Positions 52,906-61,418 of a stretch of DNA of 64,000 nucleotides are shown here, in pieces (the stretch's first letter is position 1; each line of letters opens with the position of its first letter). The stretch is taken from the NCBI RefSeq assembly GCF_029051685.1, contig NZ_JAACFT010000010.1:62001-126000 (forward strand), in the 5' to 3' direction. The position numbers and the translations under genes are program-made. A model generated the notes under the pieces. The model searched no databases and was not told the origin of the DNA. It saw nothing but the letters and a program-made list of their open reading frames with translations. This stretch comes from Bradyrhizobium sp. CSA207 (GTDB lineage: Bacteria > Pseudomonadota > Alphaproteobacteria > Rhizobiales > Xanthobacteraceae).

Positions 52906-53877
52906 CTATTTGTAGGTCCGCTTGTACATCGCCCGCATGTGCTCCTCGACCGTGATGGGCGGATATTTGGGCGCCTCGCCTGGCGCAACGCAGGTCGGAA
53001 TGCATTCGACCTTATGGGCATAGTTGCCGGTGTAGAAGAACGGCACCGAGTAGCGCTCGCGGCCGGAGGCATTGACGACGCGATGCAGGGTCGAGCGGTA
53101 TCTGTCGTTGCTCCAGCGCGCGATCATGTCGCCGAGGTTGACGACAAAGGTGCCGGGGACGGGATCGGCATGGATCCAGCCGCCGGAGGCCTGATCCCAG
53201 ACCTGCAGGCCGCCGACGTCGCCCTGGCGCAGCAAGGTGAGCCCGCCGAAATCGGTATGGGCGCCGGCGCCCTTCTGGTCGGGATTGCCGCCGGCCGGTT
53301 GCGGCGGGTAGTGCAACAGGCGCACGGTCGCCATCGCATCGGTGCAATAGCTGGCAAAATAGTTTTCGGGCAGATCGAGCGACAACGCGATGCCGCCCAT
53401 CATCCGCGCCGACAAATCGAGCATGACCTCAAGATAGGCCTGCATCACCGGCTTGAAGTTCGGCCGCGCCGCCGGCCATTGATTGGCTCCGTGATTGAAC
53501 ATGCCGGCGATCACCCTCGGATCATCGGCGCTGTGCTCGGGACCAATATAATATCCCTCCTTCAGGTCGGGGGGCGCGCCGGGCTCCAGCGTCTGGCCCT
53601 GCAGCGGCTCATACCCGCGGTTGGCCTGGCAGCGTGATTTGTCCACCTCGGCCTTCCGGGCCGGCGGCAGATCGAAGAAGGCGGCGGCTTCCGCAAAGAC
53701 GTCGGCGACGAGGGTCTCATCGACGCCGTGATTGGAAATGTAGAAGAAGCCGTTGTGCAGGCAGGCCGCGCGCAGCTTGCTTGCAACCTGCTTGCGATCG
53801 GACAGATTCGGCGAAGACAGCCCGCCGATATCGATGACCGGCAGGCTGGCCTCTGATATCCGTGCCGCTTCGAGCAT
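52906..53877 (-). CDS. 2OG/Fe(II)-type oxygenase (isopenicillin N synthase family)
   Basis: Non-haem iron oxygenase of 323 residues. It has the DIOX_N domain (LPVIDIGGL... GFFYISNHGV) and the catalytic double-stranded helix with iron ligands His 207 and Asp 209 (AHTDFGGLTLL) and His 265 (STLHRVV), plus Arg 275-x-Ser 277 (RYS) for the 2-oxoglutarate carboxylate. All residues are intact. Members hydroxylate, desaturate or N-demethylate diverse substrates; a heterocycle substrate is inferred from the operon. Start ATG 53877, chosen over the upstream open frame because family homology begins there. A 139-base gap separates it from the CodA-like gene. Confidence 0.9.
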   Translation of the reverse strand: MLEAARISEASLPVIDIGGLSSPNLSDRKQVASKLRAACLHNGFFYISNHGVDETLVADVFAEAAAFFDLPPARKAEVDKSRCQANRGYEPLQGQTLEPGAPPDLKEGYYIGPEHSADDPRVIAGMFNHGANQWPAARPNFKPVMQAYLEVMLDLSARMMGGIALSLDLPENYFASYCTDAMATVRLLHYPPQPAGGNPDQKGAGAHTDFGGLTLLRQGDVGGLQVWDQASGGWIHADPVPGTFVVNLGDMIARWSNDRYRSTLHRVVNASGRERYSVPFFYTGNYAHKVECIPTCVAPGEAPKYPPITVEEHMRAMYKRTYK

Positions 53878-54016
53878 GGTCGTTCTCCGTAGCCCCGGCT
53901 TGCCTCTCCCCCGCCAGAGCTGGCCGAGGGAGCAGGCCACCAGAGCGAGGTTACGCGGACGGCGCCGGCATGGGCGCTCGAATATTCGGCAAAACGCTGG
54001 GTCTTCTGGCCAAAAA

Positions 54017-55264
54017 TCAGTCATGCCCGGGCTGGGCGAGTTCGCGCATCTTTTCGGCATCGACCAGCCGTCCGTGGCTGATGACGGCGGCGGGCGGGGT
54101 GTGAAAGCGCAGCGCCTCGCTGACGATGGGCTGGTCGAGCACGACAAGATTGGCCGCGCAGCCTGCTTTCAGACCGTAATTCCTGAGATTCATCGCCTCG
54201 GCCGCGCGGGTGGTAATCATCTCGTAGAGTGTGGCGATCTCCTTCTCCCTGGTCATCCACAGCAAATGCGAGGCGAGGAACGCGACCTCCGGCATGTTGT
54301 TGCGACCGAACGGATAGTACGCATCCGAGATATCGTCCTGGCCGAGACAGACATTGACGCCGCCGGCCAAGAGTTCCCGCACGCGCGCATGCAGCGGGCC
54401 GGTGTGGGGATCGCTCACGACGCTGATGCGCGCCTGCCGCAGCAGCGGCATCAATTCGCCGAGATAGTCATCGGGATACAGCGCCATCGCCCGGCAATGA
54501 TGCGCCAGCGCCTGTCCCTGATATCCGCGCGCGAGGGCTTCGCGGGCCATGGCTTCCAGCGTCTTCATGCTGGCATCGCCGACATCATCCAGCAGCATCG
54601 AGATGTCGGTGTCGAATTCGGCGGCAAGATCAAAGCAGAATTTGATGTGGGCTTCTGCGTCCGCCGCATTGGCCTCGATCCAGGGAATGCCGCCGACGAC
54701 ATCGGCGCCCATCGCCATAGCTTCCCGCATCAGTGCTTCGGTGCCGGGCTCGCGAATGAGGCCGTCTTGCGCGAACGCCACCACCTGGAGATCGACGATG
54801 CCGCGGAATTCCTCGCGGACGGCGATCAGTGCCTTGACGCCCTCGAGCCGCGCCTTGGAGTCGACATCGGCGAAGCCGCGGATGTGGAGGTTGCCGTGCA
54901 GGGCCGCCAGCGCCATCGCACGCCGCGCGTTCGGAATGATCCAGGACGCATCGTAATTGGCCTTCACCGCTGCGGCCAGATCGATCGCCTTGGCCGCCTC
55001 GCTCATGCCTTTGGCATGATAGGCCTCGATGGCCGCTTCCGACATCATCGGCAAGGTCCAGACCTTGCAGAGGTGCAAATGCGCATTGACGTAGGACGGC
55101 GTGACGAGATTTCTGCGTGCATCCACAATGGCGCGGGCGTCGATCTCGATCAACGGCCCGATCTCGGTGATGATTCCGCCCGAAATCGCGATATCCGAGA
55201 GCGCGTCGCCGCCGCCCGGCAAGCGGGCGTTCTTGACCAGCAGGTCGAGCACTTCAGACGTCAC
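54017..55264 (-). CDS. CodA-like amidohydrolase with altered metal/catalytic residues
   Basis: Amidohydrolase of the cytosine-deaminase group: VNAHLHLCK (metal His pair), ALAHHCRAM (third His), and GGVNVCLGQDDISDAYYPFG with metal Asp, near-identical in pattern to CodA's GHDD-x2-DPWYPLG. Where CodA has VHCDEIDDE (zinc His 214 and proton-shuttle Glu 217), this protein reads MLLDDVGDA, so the zinc His is Leu and the Glu is Asp. Catalysis may differ or the metal site be incomplete. The 415-residue length is normal. GTG start at 55264. Lies between the Rieske and 2OG-oxygenase genes with gaps of about 140 bases on either side. Expected substrates would be cytosine-, creatinine- or triazine-like; none can be assigned. 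Confidence 0.85.
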   Translation of the reverse strand: MTSEVLDLLVKNARLPGGGDALSDIAISGGIITEIGPLIEIDARAIVDARRNLVTPSYVNAHLHLCKVWTLPMMSEAAIEAYHAKGMSEAAKAIDLAAAVKANYDASWIIPNARRAMALAALHGNLHIRGFADVDSKARLEGVKALIAVREEFRGIVDLQVVAFAQDGLIREPGTEALMREAMAMGADVVGGIPWIEANAADAEAHIKFCFDLAAEFDTDISMLLDDVGDASMKTLEAMAREALARGYQGQALAHHCRAMALYPDDYLGELMPLLRQARISVVSDPHTGPLHARVRELLAGGVNVCLGQDDISDAYYPFGRNNMPEVAFLASHLLWMTREKEIATLYEMITTRAAEAMNLRNYGLKAGCAANLVVLDQPIVSEALRFHTPPAAVISHGRLVDAEKMRELAQPGHD

Positions 55265-55408
55265 AGATGATGTTCTCCTCGTTCGGTATCGGGCTCCGTC
55301 ACGGTACCGATGCGTGCAAAGCGCATGCCGCGGCGCTTGTGATTCCGAATCCGCTACGGCAGCTGGGAGCGAACAAGGATATTCGGAAAGTGGACCGGGT
55401 TCGGGAGC

Positions 55409-56449
55409 TTACCCAAGGCGCGCCTGAGCCAGCGGCTGTCGCGGCAGCTCCTCTTCGCCGTGCTGCCGCAGCAAGTCCAGCAGACGCTTGCGCATGATCA
55501 TTCCTGGACGATCGGACGGCATATGCATCTCGATCTTGCGGCCCATATCGACGATGGCATCGGGGTCCGTGGATTCGAGCATGTCGCGATCTTCGGCGAT
55601 GATCGCGGCATCCCAGTCGATCAGTTCCTGCGTCGAGCAGTCAGCCTCGGTATCGTTGCGGAACAGCAGCTGAACGACTTGAATCTGTCCATCCGAGATC
55701 GGCGTCGCGCAGTTGAAGATGATATGGCGGATGCCGGACGGATATTCCATGTCGAGGCGCCGGCAGAACGGCATGAACCATTTGTTGCGCTGATGCCGCC
55801 GGGTCGTCGGCTCGGTCGTGCCGGTGATCCTGTAAGCGCCTGGCGGATTGCGGATGGTGATGATCGTCTCGGCGTCGAAACCGCAATCGGTCTCGAGAAT
55901 TTCGTACTTCTCCGGCTTCGGCTGATTTATGTCGCCAAAGGTGCCTTTGTGAACGAAGGCAAAGTGGGCATTGTCGAAGGAATTCTCCATCAGCCGAAGC
56001 GCGGCCGTGTTCCATTTGTCGTAGAACTGGTTGATGCGCCGATAGCCGGCCGCGCCGTCCTCGGGAATTGCGGGGATGTCGCTCAAAGGCTCATCGAGCG
56101 CGACCCAGACATAGCCGTAGCGGGCCTTGGCACGGAATGAGCGTGCCTTGGCCTCGGGGACCGGCTGCTCGAACGGAAATTGCGGAATCATCACGAGCTT
56201 GCCGTCGCGATCATATTCCCAGCCATGATAGCCGCAGACGATGTTGCCGTTGTTGCACCAGCCCTTTGACAGCTTTGCCGTACGGTGACAGCAACGATCT
56301 TCCAGCGCGGCGGGCTCGCCCTTGGCATCGAGGAACAGCACGATCGGCTCGCCGAGCAACGTGAACGGCTTGGGCCCGTCCTTGAGGTGATCGAGCGGCA
56401 TCAGCGCATACCAGAACCGGCGCAGCACGGGTTGCTTGGTGCTCAGCAT
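55409..56449 (-). CDS. Rieske non-haem iron oxygenase (N-demethylase/O-demethylase-like)
   Basis: Oxygenase component of a Rieske monooxygenase, 346 residues. Rieske ligands are Cys 53/His 55 and Cys 72/His 75 (DRCCHRTAKLSKG; VCGYHGWEYD); the mononuclear iron site is in MENSFDNAHFAFVHKG (Asp 159, His 162, His 167). The overall plan (RFWYALMPLDHL at the start, and AAIIAEDRDMLEST near 290) resembles caffeine/theobromine N-demethylases (NdmA/NdmB) and related O-demethylases. No Rieske reductase is encoded within the window, so an external one is needed. A GGAGGA ribosome site precedes the ATG. Seventeen bases follow the deaminase stop. Removal of an N- or O-alkyl group from a heterocycle is plausible (inference). 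Confidence 0.9.
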   Translation of the reverse strand: MLSTKQPVLRRFWYALMPLDHLKDGPKPFTLLGEPIVLFLDAKGEPAALEDRCCHRTAKLSKGWCNNGNIVCGYHGWEYDRDGKLVMIPQFPFEQPVPEAKARSFRAKARYGYVWVALDEPLSDIPAIPEDGAAGYRRINQFYDKWNTAALRLMENSFDNAHFAFVHKGTFGDINQPKPEKYEILETDCGFDAETIITIRNPPGAYRITGTTEPTTRRHQRNKWFMPFCRRLDMEYPSGIRHIIFNCATPISDGQIQVVQLLFRNDTEADCSTQELIDWDAAIIAEDRDMLESTDPDAIVDMGRKIEMHMPSDRPGMIMRKRLLDLLRQHGEEELPRQPLAQARLG

Positions 56450-56466
56450 GATGATCCTCCGCGGGT

Positions 56467-57828
56467 CTAGACCGCCAGGCGCGTGACGACGCGCGCGGCA
56501 TCCGATTTGAGCTTTTGCAGATCGAGGCCGGGAATGGCTCCGTTTTCGACGACGATTCGGCCGCCGATCAGGAGATAGCGAAGTTTCGCCGAACCGCCGC
56601 AGGTCACCGGCGCGATCAAGGGATCGTGCATGCCGAAATGCCTGACGTCGTCGAGATTGAAGATCGCGATGTCCGCCTGTTGTCCCGGCGCCAGCGTTCC
56701 GACATGGGGCATGCCGAGCACTCGGGCGCCGCCCGCGGTCGCCCAGTGCACGACATCCTCGGCGGTGACGGCACCCGCCCCTTTGACGGCGCGATGCGTG
56801 TGCCAGGCGCTGTGCATTTCGCAGAGCATGTCGGCCGCTTCATTGGAAGCCGCACCGTCGACCCCGAGCGAGACCGCACCGCCGAGGCGCGCCATCGCAT
56901 CGGCAGGCGCGACGCCGGAGCCGAGACGGCAGTTGGATTGTGGGCAATGAGCCATGCCCGTGCCGGTGCTCGCGAGAATCCGCACCTCCTCCTCGTCGAG
57001 GTGGACCAGATGCGCGAACCACACGTCCTCGCCGAGCCAGTCGTGCTCAGCAAGCCAATGCACCGGACGCTTGCCGTGGACCGAGAGGCAGAAATCCACG
57101 TAGTCGGAGGTCTCAGACAAATGGCTGTGCAGCCGTATCCCCATCCGCCGCGCCGCGGCGATGACTTCGCGCAGCTCACCGGGATCGAGCGACCAGGTCG
57201 GTGTGGTCGGCGCCAGCGCAACCCGCGACAGGCCACTCGGCGAAGCATCGTGGAAGCCCTGCGCGCAGGCCTCCACCGACTGCAGCATGCGATCGAGCGT
57301 TTCGACCGGCATCGCTGCGAATTTGTCGGTATCGACATGGCGTGCCGTGGTGCCGCCGCCGCGGCAAAACACCAGGCGGAGGCCGAGACTGCGCGCGACC
57401 TCAAAGATGACCTGCGCCGGGTCGAACCCGAAGGTGTCGCTAAAGAGATAGTGATGATCTGCAACCGTCGTCGTGCCCGACAATAGCAACTCCGCGAGCC
57501 CGATCCGGGCCGCGACGGCAAGCGCCTCCTCGTCGAATTTCGACCAGAAGCGGTAAGGCACCGCGCGCAGCCAACCCGCCAGCGGCAGGTCGATGCCGGA
57601 CCGTACGCCCTTCAATACGCTCTGGAACAGATGATGGTGGGTCGAAATCAGGCCGGGATAGACCACGCCGCCCTTGGCATCCAGCCGTTGCTCGTCCGGC
57701 TCTGGCGCGAGTGCTCCGATTTCGACGATCATGCCGTCACGGATGCGGATTTGGCCAGCGCTGCGCATGGCCGCGCCCGGCAGGCCGGTAAAGACGCCAA
57801 CGGCATTGTCGATCAGAATGGCGCTCAT
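56467..57828 (-). CDS. AtzB / 8-oxoguanine-deaminase-like amidohydrolase
   Basis: Zinc-dependent aminohydrolase of 453 residues in the COG0402 group that includes AtzB, TrzN and 8-oxoguanine deaminase. Metal and catalytic elements: ISTHHHLFQS (about 63-72), LHSHLSETSDYVDF (about 225-238), FAHLVHLDEEE (about 265) and LGVDGAASNEA (about 320). TTTVADHHYLFS is characteristic of the 8-oxoguanine-deaminase subgroup. The ATG at 57828 overlaps the permease stop (ATGA), coupling it to the importer, so the imported compound is probably its substrate. Likely removes an exocyclic amino (or substituted amino) group from a purine, pyrimidine or triazine ring. Confidence 0.9.
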   Translation of the reverse strand: MSAILIDNAVGVFTGLPGAAMRSAGQIRIRDGMIVEIGALAPEPDEQRLDAKGGVVYPGLISTHHHLFQSVLKGVRSGIDLPLAGWLRAVPYRFWSKFDEEALAVAARIGLAELLLSGTTTVADHHYLFSDTFGFDPAQVIFEVARSLGLRLVFCRGGGTTARHVDTDKFAAMPVETLDRMLQSVEACAQGFHDASPSGLSRVALAPTTPTWSLDPGELREVIAAARRMGIRLHSHLSETSDYVDFCLSVHGKRPVHWLAEHDWLGEDVWFAHLVHLDEEEVRILASTGTGMAHCPQSNCRLGSGVAPADAMARLGGAVSLGVDGAASNEAADMLCEMHSAWHTHRAVKGAGAVTAEDVVHWATAGGARVLGMPHVGTLAPGQQADIAIFNLDDVRHFGMHDPLIAPVTCGGSAKLRYLLIGGRIVVENGAIPGLDLQKLKSDAARVVTRLAV

Positions 57829-58625
57829 GCCTCGGCTCTGGTCTCGCTGTCGTGCCAATTGGACAGGGCCATTTGCGACAGCGCAACCATGGCCGCGAAC
57901 AATGCGACCCCGGTCAGCGTGATCAGCAACAGCGCTGCAAACATGCGGGGAATATCAAGAGTAAATCCCGCATCGAGAATCTCATAGGCAAGCCCCGATG
58001 AACGGCCGCCTGTGCCCGCCACAAACTCAGCAACGACCGCGCCGATCAGCGCCAGACCGCTCGATATCCGCAACCCGCCGAAGAAATAAGGCAGCGCACC
58101 GGGAATGCGCAGCTTCACCAGCGTCTTGAAACGGCTGGCGCGATTCATCCGGAAGAAATTCGCAAGCCCCGGGTCTACGCTACGCAGGCCAAGCGTCGTG
58201 TTGGAGATGATCGGAAACAGCGCCACCATGGTTGCGCAGATGGTCAGCGACAGCTGGGTGTTCTTCACCAGGATGATGATGAGAGGTGCAATCGCAACGA
58301 CGGGGGTCACCTGCAGGAGGACCGCGTACGGAAACAGGCTGACCTCAATCGCCCGGCTCTGCACGAACATGAAGGCGATCAGCGTGCCCAGAATCACGGC
58401 TGCCACGAAGGCCTGCAAGGTCACGCGCAAGGTCACCAGGAGCGCGCGCAGGAGCGAGGGACCATTGTGCAGGAGGCTTGCGAAGATGTCAGTCGGCTTC
58501 GGAAACAGATAGACGGGAACGGACGCCAGCCGAAGGCCGATCTCCCACAGCATGAACAACACGATGCCGACCGCAATCGGCGCCGCGATCCGCACGAAGA
58601 CTTCGGATTCGAAAAGAGGCTTCAC
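57825..58625 (-). CDS. NitT/TauT-family ABC importer, permease (island, second)
   Basis: Inner-membrane subunit of 266 residues with about six membrane segments (the first near residues 14-32) and the coupling motif RMNRASRFKTLVKLRIPGALP (about 165-186). GTG at 58625 overlaps the ATPase stop (GTGA); the frame is open further upstream but within ATPase sequence. Its 3' end overlaps the deaminase start. Family knowledge: these importers carry sulfonates, nitrate or pyrimidine-like compounds. Confidence 0.9.
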   Translation of the reverse strand: MKPLFESEVFVRIAAPIAVGIVLFMLWEIGLRLASVPVYLFPKPTDIFASLLHNGPSLLRALLVTLRVTLQAFVAAVILGTLIAFMFVQSRAIEVSLFPYAVLLQVTPVVAIAPLIIILVKNTQLSLTICATMVALFPIISNTTLGLRSVDPGLANFFRMNRASRFKTLVKLRIPGALPYFFGGLRISSGLALIGAVVAEFVAGTGGRSSGLAYEILDAGFTLDIPRMFAALLLITLTGVALFAAMVALSQMALSNWHDSETRAEA

Positions 58626-59476
58626 GATCCACCTCCCGCCGCTGACTGAAGCGACGCCTCGGCGAGCCAGGCCGACAATTCGCGGCAATAGGCGGCGAAT
58701 TTCGGGCTGTCACGGAATCCCTGGTCGCGCGGCTGCGGATGATCGATCGTCATTGTGCGGAAGATGCGGCCAGGGTTCGCGGCCATGACAATGATCCGCG
58801 TCGAGAGAAACACGGCTTCGTAGATCGAATGCGTGACGAAGACCGTGGACAGCTTTCTCTCCCACGACAGATTGACGAGATCGTCGTCCAGCTTGTTGCG
58901 AGTGAATTCGTCAAGGGCGCCGAACGGCTCGTCCATCAAGAGAAGGTTGGGGCTCGTGACCAGGGCCCGCGCGATGGAGACGCGCATCTTCATTCCGCCG
59001 GACAGTTGCCGCGGAAAATGCCGATTGAACGCCGAGAGACCGACGTGCGCGATGGCATCCGCGACTTTCGGATCTGCCATGGCCCGCGGCATGTTGGCGA
59101 ATTCGAGCGGCAATCGGACATTGGCCTCGACCCGGGCCCAGGGCATCAAGGTCGGTTCCTGGAATACGAAAGCGAGGCGCCTGCCCTCCTGCCCCACTTG
59201 CGCGAAATCACTGCGCCACCACAACAGCCGGCCATCGGACGGCTCGATGAGATTGGCGATCAGCTTGAGCAGGGTGCTCTTGCCGCAACCGGACGGGCCG
59301 ATCAGGGTCAGGAACTCACCGTCGGCGATGGAAAGATCGATCGGCGCCAGTCCGCGCGCGCCGTTAGCGAAGACCTTCTCGGCGGACAAGACTTCAACGG
59401 CCGGTGGCCGGTCCCAAGCCGGCGTCATTGGCCTTGCTGTCTGGTCGAGCGGCTCAACGGGCAGCAGCGCCGTCAT
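58622..59476 (-). CDS. NitT/TauT-family ABC importer, ATP-binding protein (island, second)
   Basis: ATPase of 284 residues with Walker A GPSGCGKST (about 60-68), Q-loop FQEPTLMPWARV, signature LSGGMKMR and Walker B LLMDEPFGALD, followed by FVTHSIYEAVFL; all catalytic residues are present. About 28 N-terminal residues precede the domain. ATG 59476, 10 bases after the binding-protein gene. Confidence 0.92.
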   Translation of the reverse strand: MTALLPVEPLDQTARPMTPAWDRPPAVEVLSAEKVFANGARGLAPIDLSIADGEFLTLIGPSGCGKSTLLKLIANLIEPSDGRLLWWRSDFAQVGQEGRRLAFVFQEPTLMPWARVEANVRLPLEFANMPRAMADPKVADAIAHVGLSAFNRHFPRQLSGGMKMRVSIARALVTSPNLLLMDEPFGALDEFTRNKLDDDLVNLSWERKLSTVFVTHSIYEAVFLSTRIIVMAANPGRIFRTMTIDHPQPRDQGFRDSPKFAAYCRELSAWLAEASLQSAAGGGS

Positions 59477-59486
59477 GTCGGCTCCT

Positions 59487-60482
59487 CTAATTCACGCCGA
59501 TCTTCAGGTCCTTGACGAAACGATCGTCAAAGGTCTTGTGCCAGTCGACCTTCGGGTCAAGCAGGCCGCCCGTGACCAGGAAGTCGTAGATCTTCTCGTA
59601 TCGGTCGGCAGTGATGATCCCCACGCCGAGCGTTGCCGCGTCCCCACGGTCGATGGCCCTCATTTTCTTCATTTTCTCGATCGCAAACGCGAGCTGCCCA
59701 TCTGTCATCTTGCCATTATCGGCCTTGATCAAAGCATTTGCCGGCGCCGGATTCTTCATGTAGTCGCGCCAGCCTTCGAGCGACGCCTTGACGAAGCGCG
59801 CCACGACGTCGGGCTTGTCAGCGATCATCTTCTCGGTCGTGACGATGGTCGAACCGTAGGGCGGGTAGCCGTCGTCGGCGAGCAGGAAGAATTTGGCCTT
59901 CTCGTTCTGCTGCTCGGCTTGATACGGCTCGGACGACGGATAGGCCTGCTGCGCTACGGACTTGTCGGCGAAGAAGGGCTGCAGGTTGAAAGTGTATGGA
60001 CGGATCTGGTCGTCAGTATAGCCGTATTTGGCACGCAGCCATGGCCAGAACGTCGTGCGCGACGATCCGGCGATCAAGATCGGTCTACCCTTGAGCGCGG
60101 CGAGATCAGCCACGTCGTCGTGGGTCATGATCCCCTGCAGGTCGAACTGAAACGACGAAGCCACCGTCACCAGCGGCAGGTTCTGCTCACGGCCCTTGAG
60201 GACCTGGATGTCGTAACCCATCATGAAATCGGCATCGCCGGCCAGCAGGAGCTGCGAACCGTTCACCTGCGGGCCGCCCATCTTGATCGTGACGTCGAGG
60301 CCCGCCTTCTCGTAAAGTCCGGTCGCTTTGGCCTGGTAGAACCCGCCATGTTCGGCCTGCGCGAACCAGCTTGTCAGGAACGTCAGCTTCTCGGTAGCCC
60401 GCGCCGGGGCGAGTGACGCGACCAACGCCGCGCTGGCCACCAGACCGGCTGCGATAGTTCGGGACAAACTTTCTATGGCCAT
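59487..60482 (-). CDS. NitT/TauT-family ABC importer, substrate-binding protein (island, second)
   Basis: Binding protein with the NMT1/THI5-like domain, 331 residues. Signal peptide (cleavage after about 29, ARA-TE), then LTFLTSWFAQAEHGGFYQAKATGLYEKAGLDVTIKMGG, split here as the THI5-type N-terminus, and GSQLLLAGDADFMMGYDIQVL. Proteins of this subtype (ThiY, RibY) bind pyrimidine or flavin precursors. Start ATG 60482 (AAGGG upstream); an in-frame start at 60503 is possible. First gene of the long leftward operon that continues to Mo module 3; promoter expected in 60483-60830. Confidence 0.9.
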   Translation of the reverse strand: MAIESLSRTIAAGLVASAALVASLAPARATEKLTFLTSWFAQAEHGGFYQAKATGLYEKAGLDVTIKMGGPQVNGSQLLLAGDADFMMGYDIQVLKGREQNLPLVTVASSFQFDLQGIMTHDDVADLAALKGRPILIAGSSRTTFWPWLRAKYGYTDDQIRPYTFNLQPFFADKSVAQQAYPSSEPYQAEQQNEKAKFFLLADDGYPPYGSTIVTTEKMIADKPDVVARFVKASLEGWRDYMKNPAPANALIKADNGKMTDGQLAFAIEKMKKMRAIDRGDAATLGVGIITADRYEKIYDFLVTGGLLDPKVDWHKTFDDRFVKDLKIGVN

Positions 60483-60830
60483 GGGGGTGCCCTTCTGTAT
60501 CACGCAGGCGATGGCCGGCGTGCACTCTGCTGGGAGACTTTCAGAACTTGAGGATGCATAGACAAACTGTCACCTCAAAGCATTTTTATTCGAGCAATCC
60601 GTTGCCTTTCGAGCAACGCCACTTTCATGTGCAGGGGGCTTCGGCTTATCGAGATCGTCAGCTTTATCGGATCATCCGCTGGGCAAATCCTGGTCAAGTA
60701 AGCAGGAGCCGGACATTAGCGTAGCGGGAAGGGATCGGGGATTTCGTTGCCTTCCTGACGGTGCCGGTTTCGTGGGCAACTGGCTGCCGAAAACAGGCAC
60801 AGAGCGAGGCTGCAAAGATAAAGATGAAGG
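60483..60830. other. Intergenic promoter region with direct repeats
   Basis: About 350 bases between the leftward importer operon and the leftward flavodoxin-fold gene, with no gene. TTCGAGCAA occurs at 60589-60597 and 60608-60616 (19 bases apart), in an AT-richer patch (CATTTTTATTCGAGC), a candidate regulator-binding and promoter site for the importer operon about 110 bases upstream of its first start. Nothing else was recognised. Confidence 0.5.
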
Positions 60831-61415
60831 CTAGAACCGGCTCATTTCCCGCCGCAGCCTTGCAAGAAAGCGGCTGCGCTTCTCCGCGGTCGCGACGTTC
60901 ATGTGATAGAGCGCGTAGTAGCGCACGCGCGCCTTGCCGCCCGTGAACCACGGCAGATAGCGCTTGATGATCTTGCGCGGCGGATCGGCCATGCCGATCG
61001 CCTGCCAGCGCGGACGGCCATAGGTCGCGATGCCCGTGATGCGTTCGATGTGCTGCAGCATCGGCCTGGCATGGCCGGGATCGGACAGGTCGAGCGCGAT
61101 GCCCGGGCCGAACATGCGATCGAACCAGCCTTTGAGCATCGCCGGCGGCCCGAATGACCAGGTCGGAAACTGCACGATCAGGGCGTTGGCCGCCATCAGA
61201 CGTGCCATATAGGCCTCGTTGTTGCGTCGGTTCCGCACGGGATCATGGTAGTCGCGGCGCCCTTGCACGCTGAGGACGGGATCGAACCCCTCGGCATAGA
61301 GATCGAGCAGATCGACCGTATGCCCCGCCTCCGCAAGTCCGGCGAGCGCCTCCCCACGAATGGCCGAGTGGAAGCTGTCGGCAAGCGGATGGCAATACAC
61401 GTAGAGCACGCGCAC
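60831..61415 (-). CDS. Flavodoxin-fold NAD(P)H oxidoreductase (NQO/KefF-like)
   Basis: FMN/FAD-dependent oxidoreductase of the flavodoxin_2 family, 194 residues. MRVLYVYCHPLADSFHSAI at the start (phosphate loop), FPTWSFGPPAMLKGWFDRMFGPG (about 83-105) and GIATYGRPRWQAIGM are typical. It could reduce quinones or supply electrons to an oxygenase. GTG start at 61415, three bases after the FAD-oxidase stop. Its role with the FAD oxidase is unknown. Confidence 0.9.
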   Translation of the reverse strand: MRVLYVYCHPLADSFHSAIRGEALAGLAEAGHTVDLLDLYAEGFDPVLSVQGRRDYHDPVRNRRNNEAYMARLMAANALIVQFPTWSFGPPAMLKGWFDRMFGPGIALDLSDPGHARPMLQHIERITGIATYGRPRWQAIGMADPPRKIIKRYLPWFTGGKARVRYYALYHMNVATAEKRSRFLARLRREMSRF

Positions 61416-61418
61416 CGC

